A stretch of DNA of 64,000 nt from Brevibacillus sp. JNUCC-41 (GTDB lineage: Bacteria; Bacillota; Bacilli; Bacillales; DSM-1321). A program made the translations under genes and the position numbers. Below the pieces are notes generated by a model. That model ran no database searches. It saw nothing but the letters and a program-made list of their open reading frames with translations, and had not been told where the DNA came from. Location of the stretch: contig NZ_CP062163.1 of assembly GCF_014844095.1 (NCBI RefSeq), positions 2,255,001 through 2,319,000 of the forward strand, in the 5' to 3' direction. Positions 12,713-26,356 of this stretch are shown in pieces; the stretch's first letter is position 1; each line of letters opens with the position of its first letter.

Positions 12713-14248
12713 ATGAAGAAACGTGCATTAATTAGTGTATCGGATAAAACAGGTATCGTAGAATTTGCTCAAGGTTTAATTGAAGCAGGTTTTGAAGTCA
12801 TTTCTACAGGCGGTACCAAAAAAACGCTGCAGGATAATGGTATTGAGGTAATTGGAATCAGTGACGTCACCGGTTTCCCGGAAATATTGGATGGACGTGT
12901 TAAAACACTTCACCCGAATGTCCATGGAGCAGTGTTGGCAAAACATGATGACAAAAATCACGCAGCACAGCTTGCAGAGCATAATATTGAACCCATTCAA
13001 CTAGTCTGTGTGAACCTATATCCATTCCAAGCGACTATTTCCAAACCGGAAGTCACTGTGGAAGATGCTATTGAAAACATCGATATCGGTGGACCGACAA
13101 TGCTTCGTTCTTCTGCTAAAAACCACGAATATGTGACTGTTATCGTTGATTCCAATGATTATCCTAACGTATTGGCTGAGCTGAAACAAAATGGCGGAGT
13201 ATCAAAAACCACGAATCGCCGCCTGGCTGCAAAAGTTTTCCGCCATACAGCAGCATATGATGCCGTTATTTCAGAGTATATGACAGAGCTTGCCGATGAA
13301 GAAAATCCTGAATCATTGACTGTTACCTTTGAATTGAAACAGTTGCTTCGTTATGGGGAAAATCCACATCAAAAAGCCGCATTCTATAAAAAACCGCTTG
13401 GTTCTGTTTTCTCAATTGCAGAAGCGAATCAACTACATGGAAAAGAACTTTCATACAACAACATTAATGATGCTGATGCAGCACTTCAAATCGTTAAAGA
13501 ATTCAATGAGCCGGCTGCAGTTGCAGTCAAACATATGAATCCTTGCGGCGTCGGTGTCGGTGCGACCATTTTGGAAGCATTTGAAAAAGCTTATGAGGCA
13601 GATGCCACTTCCATTTTCGGTGGGATCATCGCATTGAACCGTGAAGTTGACAAGGCGACTGCTGAAAAACTTCATGAAATTTTCCTTGAAATCATCATTG
13701 CCCCTGGGTTTACACACGAGGCAGTGGAAGTATTGACAAGCAAGAAAAACCTTCGTTTATTAACGATCGATTTCGATGCGGTTAAAAAGCCTGAGCGTAA
13801 ATTGACATCCATTGAAGGCGGATTACTTATTCAAGATCGGGATGCACATAGCTTAAAGGATGCAGAGATAAAAGTGGCAACGAAACGTGAGCCTACCCCT
13901 GAAGAGTGGAAAGCCATGGAACTTGGCTGGAAAATCGTGAAACATGTCAAGTCGAATGCAATAGTGGTTTGTAACGATCAAATGACATTAGGTGTTGGTG
14001 CAGGTCAAATGAACCGTGTGGGAGCTGCAAAAATTGCCCTGGAACAAGCTGGGGAAAGAGCGACAGGAAGTGCATTGGCATCAGATGCTTTCTTCCCAAT
14101 GGATGATACTGTAGAAGCGGCAGCGAAAGCGGGCGTCACGGCAATCATTCAGCCTGGTGGATCTGTTAAAGATGAGGATTCAATCAAGAAAGCTGATGAA
14201 TATGGGATTACGATGGTGTTTACAGGAATTCGTCACTTTAAACATTAA
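12713..14248 (+). CDS. purH: Bifunctional AICAR transformylase/IMP cyclohydrolase PurH
   Basis: PurH carries out the last two steps to IMP. The 511-residue protein has an N-terminal cyclohydrolase domain with the methylglyoxal-synthase-like fold ([36 protein letters not shown]) and a C-terminal transformylase domain with [13 protein letters not shown], which holds the catalytic Lys-His pair, near residue 265. The start follows GGAGGGACC. The protein ends in the family pattern [16 protein letters not shown] (here [12 protein letters not shown]). Confidence 0.98.
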   Translation: MKKRALISVSDKTGIVEFAQGLIEAGFEVISTGGTKKTLQDNGIEVIGISDVTGFPEILDGRVKTLHPNVHGAVLAKHDDKNHAAQLAEHNIEPIQLVCVNLYPFQATISKPEVTVEDAIENIDIGGPTMLRSSAKNHEYVTVIVDSNDYPNVLAELKQNGGVSKTTNRRLAAKVFRHTAAYDAVISEYMTELADEENPESLTVTFELKQLLRYGENPHQKAAFYKKPLGSVFSIAEANQLHGKELSYNNINDADAALQIVKEFNEPAAVAVKHMNPCGVGVGATILEAFEKAYEADATSIFGGIIALNREVDKATAEKLHEIFLEIIIAPGFTHEAVEVLTSKKNLRLLTIDFDAVKKPERKLTSIEGGLLIQDRDAHSLKDAEIKVATKREPTPEEWKAMELGWKIVKHVKSNAIVVCNDQMTLGVGAGQMNRVGAAKIALEQAGERATGSALASDAFFPMDDTVEAAAKAGVTAIIQPGGSVKDEDSIKKADEYGITMVFTGIRHFKH

Positions 14249-14258
14249 TCAAAAATGA

Positions 14259-15542
<1,284 letters not shown>

Positions 15543-15545
15543 TAT

Positions 15546-15583
15546 AAAGAAGCTGACTCTAAGCGGAGTCAGCTTCTTCTTTA
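15546..15583 (+). terminator. pur operon terminator, probably bidirectional
   Basis: AAAGAAGCTGACTC pairs with GAGTCAGCTTCTT around TAAGCG and is followed by a T-rich stretch; A-rich sequence on the other side lets it also serve the minus-strand gene ending at 15592. Confidence 0.9.
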
Positions 15584-15591
15584 GAAAAAAC

Positions 15592-15858
15592 TTAATAGTG
15601 ATCAGATTGATTAGATTCATGTCCCTGTTTTGGTTCATTTGTCGTTAAGTTTTGTCTGTTTTCCATCGCATCGACGACAGGGCAATAGCGGAGTATGCCT
15701 TCGCCTATTTTCATGGCAGAAAGCATGACCACGAATATATAAGATTGGTTTTTCCATGGTTTTTTCACCATTTTAGCCATAGCCCATGTTAGCAATGTAA
15801 TACCACAGGTAATTCGCATTAATGCATTTATTATACTGATATTTTGTTTAAACTTCAC
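15592..15858 (-). CDS. Small membrane protein, DUF2892/YgaP-TM type
   Basis: An 88-residue protein with two predicted membrane segments. An N-terminal NALMRITCGITLLTWAMAKM and a second hydrophobic stretch ending in GEGILRYCPVVDAM resemble the DUF2892 domain, where the second helix ends in a YCP motif; the cysteine is retained. That domain occurs alone or fused to rhodanese. The polar tail of about 25 residues is rich in N, Q and H. The gene is convergent with the pur operon and divergent from yerA. Its function is unknown. Confidence 0.75.
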   Translation of the reverse strand: MKFKQNISIINALMRITCGITLLTWAMAKMVKKPWKNQSYIFVVMLSAMKIGEGILRYCPVVDAMENRQNLTTNEPKQGHESNQSDHY

Positions 15859-16003
15859 TTTAAGTCCATCCCTTCACAAAAATTTAACAATAATCTGGTT
15901 AACATTACTGTTCTAATGAGGCAAGTATGTTACTATGAAATAAAATTGGATTGAAAATGGTTTTTTCATACATCTGTTTCTATAAAATTATGGGGGAATG
16001 TTT

Positions 16004-17749
16004 ATGCTTGAACAGCGCTATAGATGGAAAAATAAACATCTAAGAGAACATATAGATGTGCTGGATGGCAATAGGGCACCACACATTCTGCTTAAAAATA
16101 CGACTTATTTAAATCAGGCTTTACGAAAATGGGTAAAAGCGAATATATGGATATATGATGACCGCATCGTATATGTTGGCGATAAGCTTCCTGATAATAT
16201 AGACCGCTGTGAAATGGTAGACTGTACAAACCAGTACTTAGTCCCGGGTTATATTGAGCCGCATTCACATCCTTCTCAATTATATAATCCCCTATCTTTT
16301 TCACGTTATGCATCTCATTTCGGCACAACGACATTGATCAATGATAACTTGCCGTTTTTATTGCAGTTGGATAAAAAGAAAGCGTTTTCTCTTTTGAAAG
16401 AATTACGTAACATTCCTGTAACAATGTATTGGTGGAGCCGTTTTGACGGACAAACGGAATTGATCGATGAAGACATGGTTTTTTCTCATGGGGCCGTTAA
16501 ATCATGGCTGGAGCATGATGCCGTATTACAGGGCGGGGAACTGACTGGATGGCCGAAGCTTCTGGATGGGGATGACATGATGTTGCACTGGATTCAGGAA
16601 GCCAAGCGAATGAGGAAGAAAATAGAAGGACACTTTCCAGGTGCTTCAGAGAAGACTTTAGCAAAAATGACCTTGTTCGGCGCCGATTGTGATCATGAGG
16701 CAATGACAGGAGATGAAGTCATGTCGCGTTTGCTGCAGGGCTATTATGTATCGTTAAGACATTCTTCGATCCGGCCGGATTTACCGAAGATGATACAGGA
16801 AATCCATGAGCTGGGCATCGATCAATATGACAAATTCTTTTATACGACAGATGGATCGCCGCCATCCTTTTATGAAGGTGGGTTCATAGACTGCTTGATT
16901 AAAATAGCAATAGAAAATGGCGTTCCGGTCATCGATGCATACAATATGGCAACTATCAACATCGCACGATATTATAACATTGAATACCTTCATGGTAATA
17001 TTGCCACAGGAAGGGTAGCGAATATCAACTTCCTGACCGATGTAAAGGAACCCGCACCGGTTTCGGTAATGGCAAAAGGGAAATGGGTTAAAAGGGATGG
17101 TGAGATCATTCCGGATGAACAGGAAATCCAATGGAGTGATTTCGATTTTAAACCACTTGATCTTGATTGGGATCTTAGTTTAAAGGAAGATTTTGAGTTT
17201 TCCATGCCGTTTGGGATTGAATTGGTCAATAATGTAATTACGAAACCCTACTCCCTTGCCAATGATGTTGGGTATGAAGAACTGAACTTTGAGGATGATG
17301 AATGCTTTTTCATGCTTATCGATCGGGAAGGGAAATGGCGCATCAATACGATATTAAAAGGGTTTGCGGACAAATTGTGTGGTTTTGCTGGCTCTTATAC
17401 AAATACAGGTGATATCATACTAATCGGTAAAAGGAAAAAGGATATGCATTTGGCATTTAACCGGCTGAAGGAAATCGGCGGTGGAATCATTTTAACGGAA
17501 CAAGGCAAGGTGATCCATGAACTTCCTCTGAAATTAAAGGGAGTCATGTCCACCAAGGAGGTTCCTGAACTGATAGAAGAAGAAAATGAATTGAAACATT
17601 TGCTGCGGGAGAGAGGTTATCGCTTCGCCGATCCTGTGTACACCCTTTCATTCTTTTCGACAACCCATCTGCCATATATAAGGCTAACCCAGCGAGGAGT
17701 ATATGACGTAATGAATAAAACTATACTCTTTCCCACTATAATGCGTTAA
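16004..17749 (+). CDS. yerA: Adenine deaminase-like amidohydrolase YerA
   Basis: A 581-residue member of the adenine deaminase branch of metal-dependent hydrolases, matching B. subtilis YerA in length and in its position after purD. LVPGYIEPHSHPSQ (about residues 76-89) carries the HxH metal pair, EGHFPGASEKTL gives a further histidine, and FYTTDGSPPSFYEGG the late aspartate. I chose the ATG at 16004, seven bases after GGGGG; the ATG at 15998 is too close. Substrate is uncertain: homologues are called putative adenine deaminases, which suits a purine neighbourhood, but the metal-site context differs from classical AdeC. Confidence 0.88.
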   Translation: MLEQRYRWKNKHLREHIDVLDGNRAPHILLKNTTYLNQALRKWVKANIWIYDDRIVYVGDKLPDNIDRCEMVDCTNQYLVPGYIEPHSHPSQLYNPLSFSRYASHFGTTTLINDNLPFLLQLDKKKAFSLLKELRNIPVTMYWWSRFDGQTELIDEDMVFSHGAVKSWLEHDAVLQGGELTGWPKLLDGDDMMLHWIQEAKRMRKKIEGHFPGASEKTLAKMTLFGADCDHEAMTGDEVMSRLLQGYYVSLRHSSIRPDLPKMIQEIHELGIDQYDKFFYTTDGSPPSFYEGGFIDCLIKIAIENGVPVIDAYNMATINIARYYNIEYLHGNIATGRVANINFLTDVKEPAPVSVMAKGKWVKRDGEIIPDEQEIQWSDFDFKPLDLDWDLSLKEDFEFSMPFGIELVNNVITKPYSLANDVGYEELNFEDDECFFMLIDREGKWRINTILKGFADKLCGFAGSYTNTGDIILIGKRKKDMHLAFNRLKEIGGGIILTEQGKVIHELPLKLKGVMSTKEVPELIEEENELKHLLRERGYRFADPVYTLSFFSTTHLPYIRLTQRGVYDVMNKTILFPTIMR

Positions 17750-17792
17750 AATATAAGAGAAGAAATGGCTAATAAATCAGAGGAGTGGAAAG

Positions 17793-18830
17793 ATGAATTT
17801 TAAGAGAGTTCTTTTCATGGTTATTGCTATTTTACTGCTGGCAGGCTGTTCTACGAAAGAAGATCCTGCATCGGATGACAGTAAGCCGAAAGACCAAGCT
17901 GTCATCAAAAATACAGATGTGAAAAATGAACCTTCCAATGAGTTTCCACTTACAGGTATAGTCACCGATACAGGCAGTGATCGAAGGGCTGCAGCAGTGA
18001 TGATTAATAATCATCCGGAAGCACGCCCACAATCGGGCCTCTCAGAAGCCGATATGGTCTACGAAATGCTTGCAGAAGGTGACATAACCAGATTTTTAGC
18101 TATCTTCCAAAGTGAAATGCCAAGCCAAATCGGTCCAATTCGGAGTGCAAGGGACTATTATATCGAATTGGCTAAAGGCCTTGATTGCATCTATGTCTGT
18201 CATGGGAATAGCCCCGAGGCAAAAACCATGCTGGACAAAGGGTATATTGATAACTTGAACGGATTATATTATGATGGTACTTTGTTTCAACGTTCGGCAG
18301 ATAGAAAAGCACCGCATAATTCCTACACCACCTTTGAGGATATCCAAAAAGGTGCGAAGGAAAAGGGATATGAGTTGAATGGTGCACCGGAGCCTTATGC
18401 CTTCCTTTCAAAGGAAGAGGCGGCTGGCCTTCAAGGGGAACCGGCATTGAAAACCGAGGTTTCCTACGGATCAGACGAGTATGATGTTCAGTATGAATAC
18501 GAAGCCACGGAAGAGAAATATAAACGTTATTCGAATGGAGAGCAAACAGTCGAACATAAATCGAGTAAACCTATTTTACTGGATAATATATTGATCATTG
18601 AGGCTGCTCATCAAGTGATCGACGATAAAGGGCGTCGAAAAATCGACTTGAAAAGTGGCGGAAAAGGTTATTTACTTCAAAAAGGAAAAGCGAATGAAGT
18701 AGAATGGGTTAATAAGGATGGTCGGATTATACCAGTGAAAAACGATAAAGAGGTAGGGTTGATTCCAGGGAAAACTTGGGTCAATATTATTCCGGATGAA
18801 CCTGGTTTAGTAGGAGACGTCTCATTTTGA
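17793..18830 (+). CDS. yerB: Lipoprotein YerB (DUF3048)
   Basis: A 345-residue exported lipoprotein: a hydrophobic signal ending in the lipobox LLAGC (Cys near residue 20), then a charged linker and the DUF3048 region, recognisable from DRRAAAVMINNHPEARPQSG and IGPIRSARDYYIELA. The C-terminal part forms a second DUF3048-associated domain. The start follows AGAGGAGTGG. Synteny with B. subtilis yerA-yerB-yerC is exact. The biochemical role of the family is unknown. Confidence 0.92.
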   Translation: MNFKRVLFMVIAILLLAGCSTKEDPASDDSKPKDQAVIKNTDVKNEPSNEFPLTGIVTDTGSDRRAAAVMINNHPEARPQSGLSEADMVYEMLAEGDITRFLAIFQSEMPSQIGPIRSARDYYIELAKGLDCIYVCHGNSPEAKTMLDKGYIDNLNGLYYDGTLFQRSADRKAPHNSYTTFEDIQKGAKEKGYELNGAPEPYAFLSKEEAAGLQGEPALKTEVSYGSDEYDVQYEYEATEEKYKRYSNGEQTVEHKSSKPILLDNILIIEAAHQVIDDKGRRKIDLKSGGKGYLLQKGKANEVEWVNKDGRIIPVKNDKEVGLIPGKTWVNIIPDEPGLVGDVSF

Positions 18831-18856
18831 TACCCATGAAATTGAGGGGGAGTAAC

Positions 18857-19171
18857 ATGCAAATTGATAAGTTGAGAGGAAAAGAAACGGATCAGCTGTT
18901 TAAGTCGATCCTTTCCTTGCGTGATTTGGACGAATGCTATCGATTTTTTGATGATTTATGCACGGTTAATGAAATTTCATCACTGGCACAGCGTCTTGAA
19001 GTAGCCCGCATGCTTGAAGAAGGGAAAACCTATCATAAAATTGAAACGGAAACGGGTGCAAGTACGGCTACGATTTCCAGGGTCAAACGCTGCTTGAATT
19101 ACGGAAATGACGCTTATTCCATGGCTCTTAACCGTATTAAGGATAACGTCGAGGAAACAACTGAATCTTAA
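18857..19171 (+). CDS. yerC: TrpR-like DNA-binding protein YerC
   Basis: A 104-residue all-helical protein of the YerC/YecD family, related to the Trp repressor fold. The helix-turn-helix is visible in ISSLAQRLEVARMLEEG and TYHKIETETGASTATISRVK (about 45-80). The start at 18857 follows GAGGGGGAG; an in-frame ATG at 18827 overlapping yerB lacks a site. It is followed by a terminator, so yerA-yerB-yerC form a unit. Its target and any ligand are unknown; the tryptophan pocket of TrpR need not be conserved. Confidence 0.9.
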   Translation: MQIDKLRGKETDQLFKSILSLRDLDECYRFFDDLCTVNEISSLAQRLEVARMLEEGKTYHKIETETGASTATISRVKRCLNYGNDAYSMALNRIKDNVEETTES

Positions 19172-19188
19172 TTCTTTCGATTATAATA

Positions 19189-19219
19189 AAAAGCCGGGAA
19201 ATTCATTTCCCGGCTTTTT
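19189..19219 (+). terminator. Terminator after yerC
   Basis: AAAGCCGGGAAAT pairs with ATTTCCCGGCTTT around a two- to three-base loop, followed by T residues. Confidence 0.92.
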
Positions 19220-19350
19220 ACTTTGAGTCCAGCACTTTCTTTGCCGGCTGTCTTTCAGCCATATCCATGTTATATTGGATTTTAGATTCAGAGGTTCCAT
19301 TTGGTAATAACATTTTATCGATACTTCTCTTTTTTAATGAAAAATCTTAA

Positions 19351-19359
19351 TGCTATAAT
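19351..19359 (+). promoter_or_regulatory. Extended -10 promoter of pcrB-pcrA-ligA-yerH
   Basis: TGCTATAAT is a perfect extended -10 element 33 bases before the pcrB start. The -35 region (TTTTTA) is weak, which an extended -10 tolerates. Confidence 0.6.
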
Positions 19360-19391
19360 GGTGTAATGGGAAGTGTGAATGGAGGATTATA

Positions 19392-20075
19392 ATGTACGAT
19401 TTTCGCGAGTGGAAACATGTTTTCAAACTCGATCCAAATAAAGAAATAAGTGATGAAGCCCTTGAAAAAGTTTGTGAATCCGGTACCGATGCAATAATGG
19501 TCGGGGGAACGGATGGAATCACGCTTGAGAATGTGCTTCATTTAATGGCACGTGTCAGAAGATATACCGTCCCATGTGTGATGGAAATTTCTTCTGTAGA
19601 AACGGTGACGCCAGGTTTTGATTTATATTTCATTCCGAGTGTCCTGAATAGCACCAACCCTGATTGGATGATGAAATTGCATCAGCAAGCAGTCAAGGAA
19701 TACGGATACCTTTTGAATTGGGATGAAATTTTCGTTGAAGGGTACTGTATCCTGAATCCTGAGTGCAAGGCGGCCGAATTGACGAAAGCCAATACCGATT
19801 TGGATATGGATGATGTGGGTGCATACGCGATGATGGCGGAAAAAATGTTCAACCTGCCGATTTTTTATTTGGAATACAGTGGTGATTACGGCGATGTCCA
19901 GATGGTGGAAGCGGCCAAAGAGAGTTTGGAGGATACGATACTATTCTATGGCGGTGGGATAAAATCGGTTGAACAAGCCAAAGAGATGTCTAAGATTGCG
20001 GATGTCATCGTTGTCGGCAATGTGATTTATGAAGATTTAAAAGTGGCACTTGCAACAGTTTCGGCAGTTAAATGA
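19392..20075 (+). CDS. pcrB: Heptaprenylglyceryl phosphate synthase PcrB
   Basis: PcrB joins heptaprenyl diphosphate to glycerol-1-phosphate, forming an archaeal-type ether lipid found in Bacillales. The 227-residue TIM-barrel protein has the family blocks [35 protein letters not shown], a LEYSGDYGD segment and [15 protein letters not shown], which binds phosphate. The start follows GGAGG. As in B. subtilis it precedes pcrA; the link between the two functions is unclear and may be only positional. Confidence 0.95.
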   Translation: MYDFREWKHVFKLDPNKEISDEALEKVCESGTDAIMVGGTDGITLENVLHLMARVRRYTVPCVMEISSVETVTPGFDLYFIPSVLNSTNPDWMMKLHQQAVKEYGYLLNWDEIFVEGYCILNPECKAAELTKANTDLDMDDVGAYAMMAEKMFNLPIFYLEYSGDYGDVQMVEAAKESLEDTILFYGGGIKSVEQAKEMSKIADVIVVGNVIYEDLKVALATVSAVK

Positions 20076-20136
20076 AAACATGTAATAAATATAGTATACT
20101 AAAACAGAAACGAATGTTCGTATAGGTGGTGTGATA

Positions 20137-22383
20137 ATGCAATATTTAGCGGAAAAATTACTAATAGGTTTGAATGAACAGCAACAAAAAGCAGTGAAAT
20201 CAACTGATGGCCCACTTTTAATCATGGCTGGGGCAGGAAGTGGAAAGACGCGTGTGCTGACTCACCGAATAGCTTACTTGATGGTCGAGAAGGAAATAGC
20301 GCCTTGGAACATCCTTGCAATCACGTTCACCAACAAGGCGGCACGTGAGATGAAGGAGAGGATACGTGCCATACTAGGCGGTGCATCCGAAGATATCTGG
20401 ATTTCGACTTTCCACTCGATGTGTGTCCGAATTTTACGAAGAGATATTGACCGTATCGGATTTAATAGGAACTTCTCGATATTGGATACAACGGATCAGC
20501 AATCGGTCATAAAACAAATCATGAAAGATCGTAATATGGATACAAAGAAATATGATTACCGTGCCATTTTGGGTAGCATCAGTTCAGCGAAAAATGAATT
20601 GGTCGGGCCGGAAGAGTACCTGAAGACGGCATCTGATTACTTCACTAAAGTAACTGCCGATGTATATATGGAATATCAAAAACGGCTGCGTAAAAATTCA
20701 GCGCTCGATTTCGATGATTTGATCATGATGACGATTCAATTGTTCCAGCTCGTACCTGAGGTGCTTGAATATTATCAGCGTAAATTTCAATACATTCATG
20801 TTGACGAGTACCAAGATACGAACAGGGCTCAATACATGCTTGTTAAACTATTGGCTTCACGCTTCCGTAATCTCTGTGTTGTCGGGGATTCCGATCAATC
20901 GATCTATCGTTGGCGCGGTGCGGATATTGCGAATATCCTTTCATTTGAAAAAGATTACCCGAATGCCAACATGATTTTCCTTGAACAGAATTACCGCTCG
21001 ACGAAAAAGATTCTTGAAGCGGCGAATAAGGTCATCGATAACAATCAAAACCGGAAGCCGAAAAATCTTTGGACCGAGAATGCTGATGGCAATAAGATAT
21101 TCTATTACCGTGCGGACAATGAACAAGGGGAAGCGCAATTTGTAGCCGGTAAGATAAATGAGTTAGTGCAGGCCGGAAGCAGGAAATATTCAGATATAGC
21201 AATACTTTACAGGACAAATGCACAATCACGTGTCATGGAGGAAGTTCTGCTTAAATCCAATATAAATTATGCAATAGTCGGGGGCACCAAGTTCTATGAC
21301 CGTAAAGAGATTAAGGATTTACTTGCCTATCTTCGCCTTATTGCGAATCCTGATGATGACATCAGTCTCCGCCGTGTAATCAATGTACCAAAACGCGGAA
21401 TTGGTGCAACTTCAATGGACAAAGTGGCAGATTATGCAGATCAATATGATGTTTCCATCTATAAAGCACTCGAATCCGTTGAAATGGTAGGGATAAGCGG
21501 GAAGGCTACCAAAGCGGCAAGGGAATTCCATACGCTGATCACTAACTATACAAATCAGCAGGAATATTTATCCGTGACGGAACTTGTGGAGGAAGTCATT
21601 AAGAAAACCGGTTACCGTGAGATGCTGCAGGCAGAAAAAACGATTGAATCACAAAGCCGGCTTGAAAATATAGATGAGTTTTTATCTGTTACGAAAGCAT
21701 TCGAAGATAACAGCGAGGACAAATCATTGGTGGGCTTTTTGACTGACCTGGCGTTGGTTGCCGATATAGACCAACTTGATGAGAATTCCGAAGAAGCTAC
21801 AAATACGGTAACGTTGATGACACTGCATTCAGCGAAGGGACTTGAATATCCGGTGGTCTTTCTATTGGGCCTTGAAGAAGGGGTTTTCCCTCACAGCCGC
21901 TCGCTTATGGATGAAGAGGAGATGGAAGAAGAACGCCGTCTGGCTTATGTGGGAATTACAAGGGCTGAAAATGAGCTATTCATAAGCAATGCCCAAATGC
22001 GGACATTGTATGGACGGACTAGCATGAATCCTGTTTCACGTTTCATTAATGAAATACCAGAGGAACTACTTGAAGATTTAAAACCGAAACCGGCTCCTAG
22101 AGCAAGGCAAACACCTTTCAGTTCTTCAAGAACCGGATCTCCTTCAACAGCTTCAACAAGAAAAGTGCCTGCCTTTGGAAGAGCTGTTTCTGCACCATCC
22201 GCAACGGGCGGAGAAGAAATCGGCTGGGCTGTCGGCGACCGTGCATCCCATAAAAAATGGGGTATAGGAACCGTGGTGAGCGTAAAAGGGGAAGGCGAAG
22301 GCAAGGAACTGGATATAGCCTTCCCAAGTCCAATTGGCATCAAACGCCTATTGGCGAAATTTGCACCAGTTGAAAAAGCATAA
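20137..22383 (+). CDS. pcrA: ATP-dependent DNA helicase PcrA (UvrD family)
   Basis: PcrA is the essential 3'-5' superfamily 1A helicase of Gram-positives, acting in repair, rolling-circle replication and removal of RecA or stalled polymerase. The 748-residue protein shows the Q motif (LNEQQQKAV), Walker A AGAGSGKT (about 33), [33 protein letters not shown] and [12 protein letters not shown] Ser/Thr/Pro-rich linker leads to the C-terminal Tudor-like domain ([14 protein letters not shown]), which contacts RNA polymerase in homologues. The ATG at 20137 follows AGGTGGTG; the GTG at 20131 in the same frame is less well placed. Confidence 0.98.
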   Translation: MQYLAEKLLIGLNEQQQKAVKSTDGPLLIMAGAGSGKTRVLTHRIAYLMVEKEIAPWNILAITFTNKAAREMKERIRAILGGASEDIWISTFHSMCVRILRRDIDRIGFNRNFSILDTTDQQSVIKQIMKDRNMDTKKYDYRAILGSISSAKNELVGPEEYLKTASDYFTKVTADVYMEYQKRLRKNSALDFDDLIMMTIQLFQLVPEVLEYYQRKFQYIHVDEYQDTNRAQYMLVKLLASRFRNLCVVGDSDQSIYRWRGADIANILSFEKDYPNANMIFLEQNYRSTKKILEAANKVIDNNQNRKPKNLWTENADGNKIFYYRADNEQGEAQFVAGKINELVQAGSRKYSDIAILYRTNAQSRVMEEVLLKSNINYAIVGGTKFYDRKEIKDLLAYLRLIANPDDDISLRRVINVPKRGIGATSMDKVADYADQYDVSIYKALESVEMVGISGKATKAAREFHTLITNYTNQQEYLSVTELVEEVIKKTGYREMLQAEKTIESQSRLENIDEFLSVTKAFEDNSEDKSLVGFLTDLALVADIDQLDENSEEATNTVTLMTLHSAKGLEYPVVFLLGLEEGVFPHSRSLMDEEEMEEERRLAYVGITRAENELFISNAQMRTLYGRTSMNPVSRFINEIPEELLEDLKPKPAPRARQTPFSSSRTGSPSTASTRKVPAFGRAVSAPSATGGEEIGWAVGDRASHKKWGIGTVVSVKGEGEGKELDIAFPSPIGIKRLLAKFAPVEKA

Positions 22384-22408
22384 GCTATTAATATGCTTCT
22401 ACTGGTAA

Positions 22409-24493
<2,085 letters not shown>

Positions 24494-24504
24494 GAGGTGT
24501 AGCT

Positions 24505-25674
24505 ATGAGGAAACACTCTATTTTGGGGATGATTCTTATACTGCTTCTTGCTGGATGTGCGCCTAGTTTTGAGGATAAGCAAGAGGTAGTTCAAGACTCC
24601 AAAGACAAAAAAGAAACGGCAATTATTCCGAAGTATAAAATTTCGGAAGAATACTATCAAACAATCCTACCGTTTGAACCATCAAAAGCACGCGGTTTGG
24701 TCGTATCCAATCTAAATACCCGATATGACATTGAAGAATTCGAAAATGGATTGATGCGGTTGGCCCAAACCCAATTCGACCCGGAAGATTACCTGTTTCA
24801 AGAAGGGCAAATGCTGGATAGTTCCACGATATCTTCCTGGCTGAACAGAAAATATACCGATAGTCAGTTGAAAGAAAAGAAGATGAAGGCCTCAGAGAAC
24901 CTTGGCCTGAATCCGGTTGATCCAGGTAAAGGAGACATTGATAAGCGGAATGAAGAAAACCCGATTTATCTTGCTCATATTTTAGAACATAATTACTTGG
25001 TCAAAACAAAGGATAATTCAGTGAGCCTTGGCGGGGTTGTCATAGGTCTTGCTTTGAATTCAGTGCATTACTATCAAAAAGAGGCATTCGGTGCCACCTA
25101 TGAAAATAAAATAGATAGTAAAAAGCTGAAGCAAGAAGGGGAGAAAATTGCTGCAGAAGTCTTAAAAAGGCTGCGTAAAATGGACAAGCTGAAAAATGTT
25201 CCGATTACGATTGCCTTATTCGAGCAAAATGAAAAATCCTCGGTAGTTCCTGGGAATTTCATTTCCTATACAAATATTGATAAAGGCTCTGACAATATTG
25301 GAAAATGGACGAACTTGAATGAAGAGTATTTCCTATTTCCTTCTGCTAGTGCTGAAAAAAAATACCGTGATGACGTCAATACCTTCACGAACTTTAAAGA
25401 AGATGTCGAAGAGTACTTCCCTAACTTTAACGGAGTCATCGGCAGGGCGTTCTATATGGATGATCAATTGCAAAGTTTGAACATCGATATCCCGATTCAA
25501 TTTTATGGGAACTCGGAAGCGATCGGCTTTACCCAATATGTTGCCGGGCTTGTAATGGAACGGTTCCCGAACTACATTGCCATACAGGTATCCATTACCT
25601 CTGTAAATGGACCTGAAGCGCTCATAGTCCGTGAAGCAAATCAAGACGAACCAACCGTGCATATATACGAATGA
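24505..25674 (+). CDS. yerH: CamS-family lipoprotein YerH
   Basis: A 389-residue exported lipoprotein with lipobox LLAGC (Cys near residue 18), belonging to the CamS family. In enterococci and staphylococci the signal peptides of such proteins are processed to sex-pheromone-like peptides; the function of the main domain is unknown. Eleven bases separate it from ligA and a terminator follows, so it ends the pcrB-pcrA-ligA-yerH unit, as in B. subtilis. The signal segment SILGMILILLLAG could in principle yield a peptide, but that is conjecture. Confidence 0.92.
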   Translation: MRKHSILGMILILLLAGCAPSFEDKQEVVQDSKDKKETAIIPKYKISEEYYQTILPFEPSKARGLVVSNLNTRYDIEEFENGLMRLAQTQFDPEDYLFQEGQMLDSSTISSWLNRKYTDSQLKEKKMKASENLGLNPVDPGKGDIDKRNEENPIYLAHILEHNYLVKTKDNSVSLGGVVIGLALNSVHYYQKEAFGATYENKIDSKKLKQEGEKIAAEVLKRLRKMDKLKNVPITIALFEQNEKSSVVPGNFISYTNIDKGSDNIGKWTNLNEEYFLFPSASAEKKYRDDVNTFTNFKEDVEEYFPNFNGVIGRAFYMDDQLQSLNIDIPIQFYGNSEAIGFTQYVAGLVMERFPNYIAIQVSITSVNGPEALIVREANQDEPTVHIYE

Positions 25675-25707
25675 AAAAAGATGAAGCTTAACAGCTTCAT
25701 CTTTTTT
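25674..25707 (+). terminator. Terminator after yerH
   Basis: AAAAAAGATGAAGCT pairs with AGCTTCATCTTTTTT around a short loop, with T-rich and A-rich flanks, so it may act in both directions. Confidence 0.9.
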
Positions 25708-26053
25708 GCAACCCGCTTAAAATTCGGATCTGTTTTTTGTGAATTTCAAAATAACCTCTAACCAGGAATGAAAATATATATAGGAAGTAAACCCTTCCAT
25801 CTCAGGGAACAAATGCACTTTAGAGGGAACATTTGTCGAATTTTACAGGCCTAATTGTCATTTCCCCGGAAATTCCGGCAACTTTCCCATATTTCCCGGA
25901 AAATATCTCTTTTTCCTTATGAAATAATTGATTTTCGACATTGTATCTCTTGTTGCTTTACTGTGCAATAGTTTGATATGATTTAAACGATGATTATATG
26001 GAGAAAAGCGGCGAAATTCAGTCGATTTGGATATTTTTTCGGAGGTGAAGAGA
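25708..26053. promoter_or_regulatory. gatCAB upstream region with promoter and two palindromes
   Basis: No gene is seen in this 346-base gap, where B. subtilis has sapB and opuE. A plausible sigma-A promoter is TTGCTT (25953-25958) with TATGAT (25977-25982), spacer 18. Further upstream two similar short palindromes, ATTTCCCCGGAAAT (25860-25873) and ATTTCCCGGAAAAT (25891-25904), start 31 bases apart. No T-box specifier or antiterminator signature is visible. Confidence 0.5.
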
Positions 26054-26344
26054 ATGTCACGTATTTCTATGGAACAAGTTAAACACGTTGCCCATTTGGC
26101 TCGTTTGGCCATTACGGAAGAAGAAGCACAACAGTTTCAGCATCAGCTTGACCAAATGATTTCATTCGCGGAGCAGTTGAATGAGCTTGATACGGATCAA
26201 GTAAACCCGACTTCTCACGTTTTGGATATGAAGAATGTTATGCGCGAAGATGTCGCAAAACCGGGATTGCCAGTAGAAGAAGTAGTTAAAAATGCACCGG
26301 ATAGCAAAGAAGGATATATCCGTGTACCATCTATAATTGAATAA
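26054..26344 (+). CDS. gatC: Asp-tRNA(Asn)/Glu-tRNA(Gln) amidotransferase subunit GatC
   Basis: GatC is the small subunit that stabilises the GatA-GatB pair. The 96-residue protein begins [19 protein letters not shown] and ends [11 protein letters not shown], both typical. It uses the ATG at 26054 after GGAGGTG; longer starts have no homology. Twelve bases separate its stop from gatA. Confidence 0.97.
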   Translation: MSRISMEQVKHVAHLARLAITEEEAQQFQHQLDQMISFAEQLNELDTDQVNPTSHVLDMKNVMREDVAKPGLPVEEVVKNAPDSKEGYIRVPSIIE

Positions 26345-26356
26345 GGAGGGACAATG

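Noticed and set aside
25708..26053. T-box leader before gatCAB
   Set aside because: No specifier loop, T-box sequence or terminator/antiterminator pair is visible.
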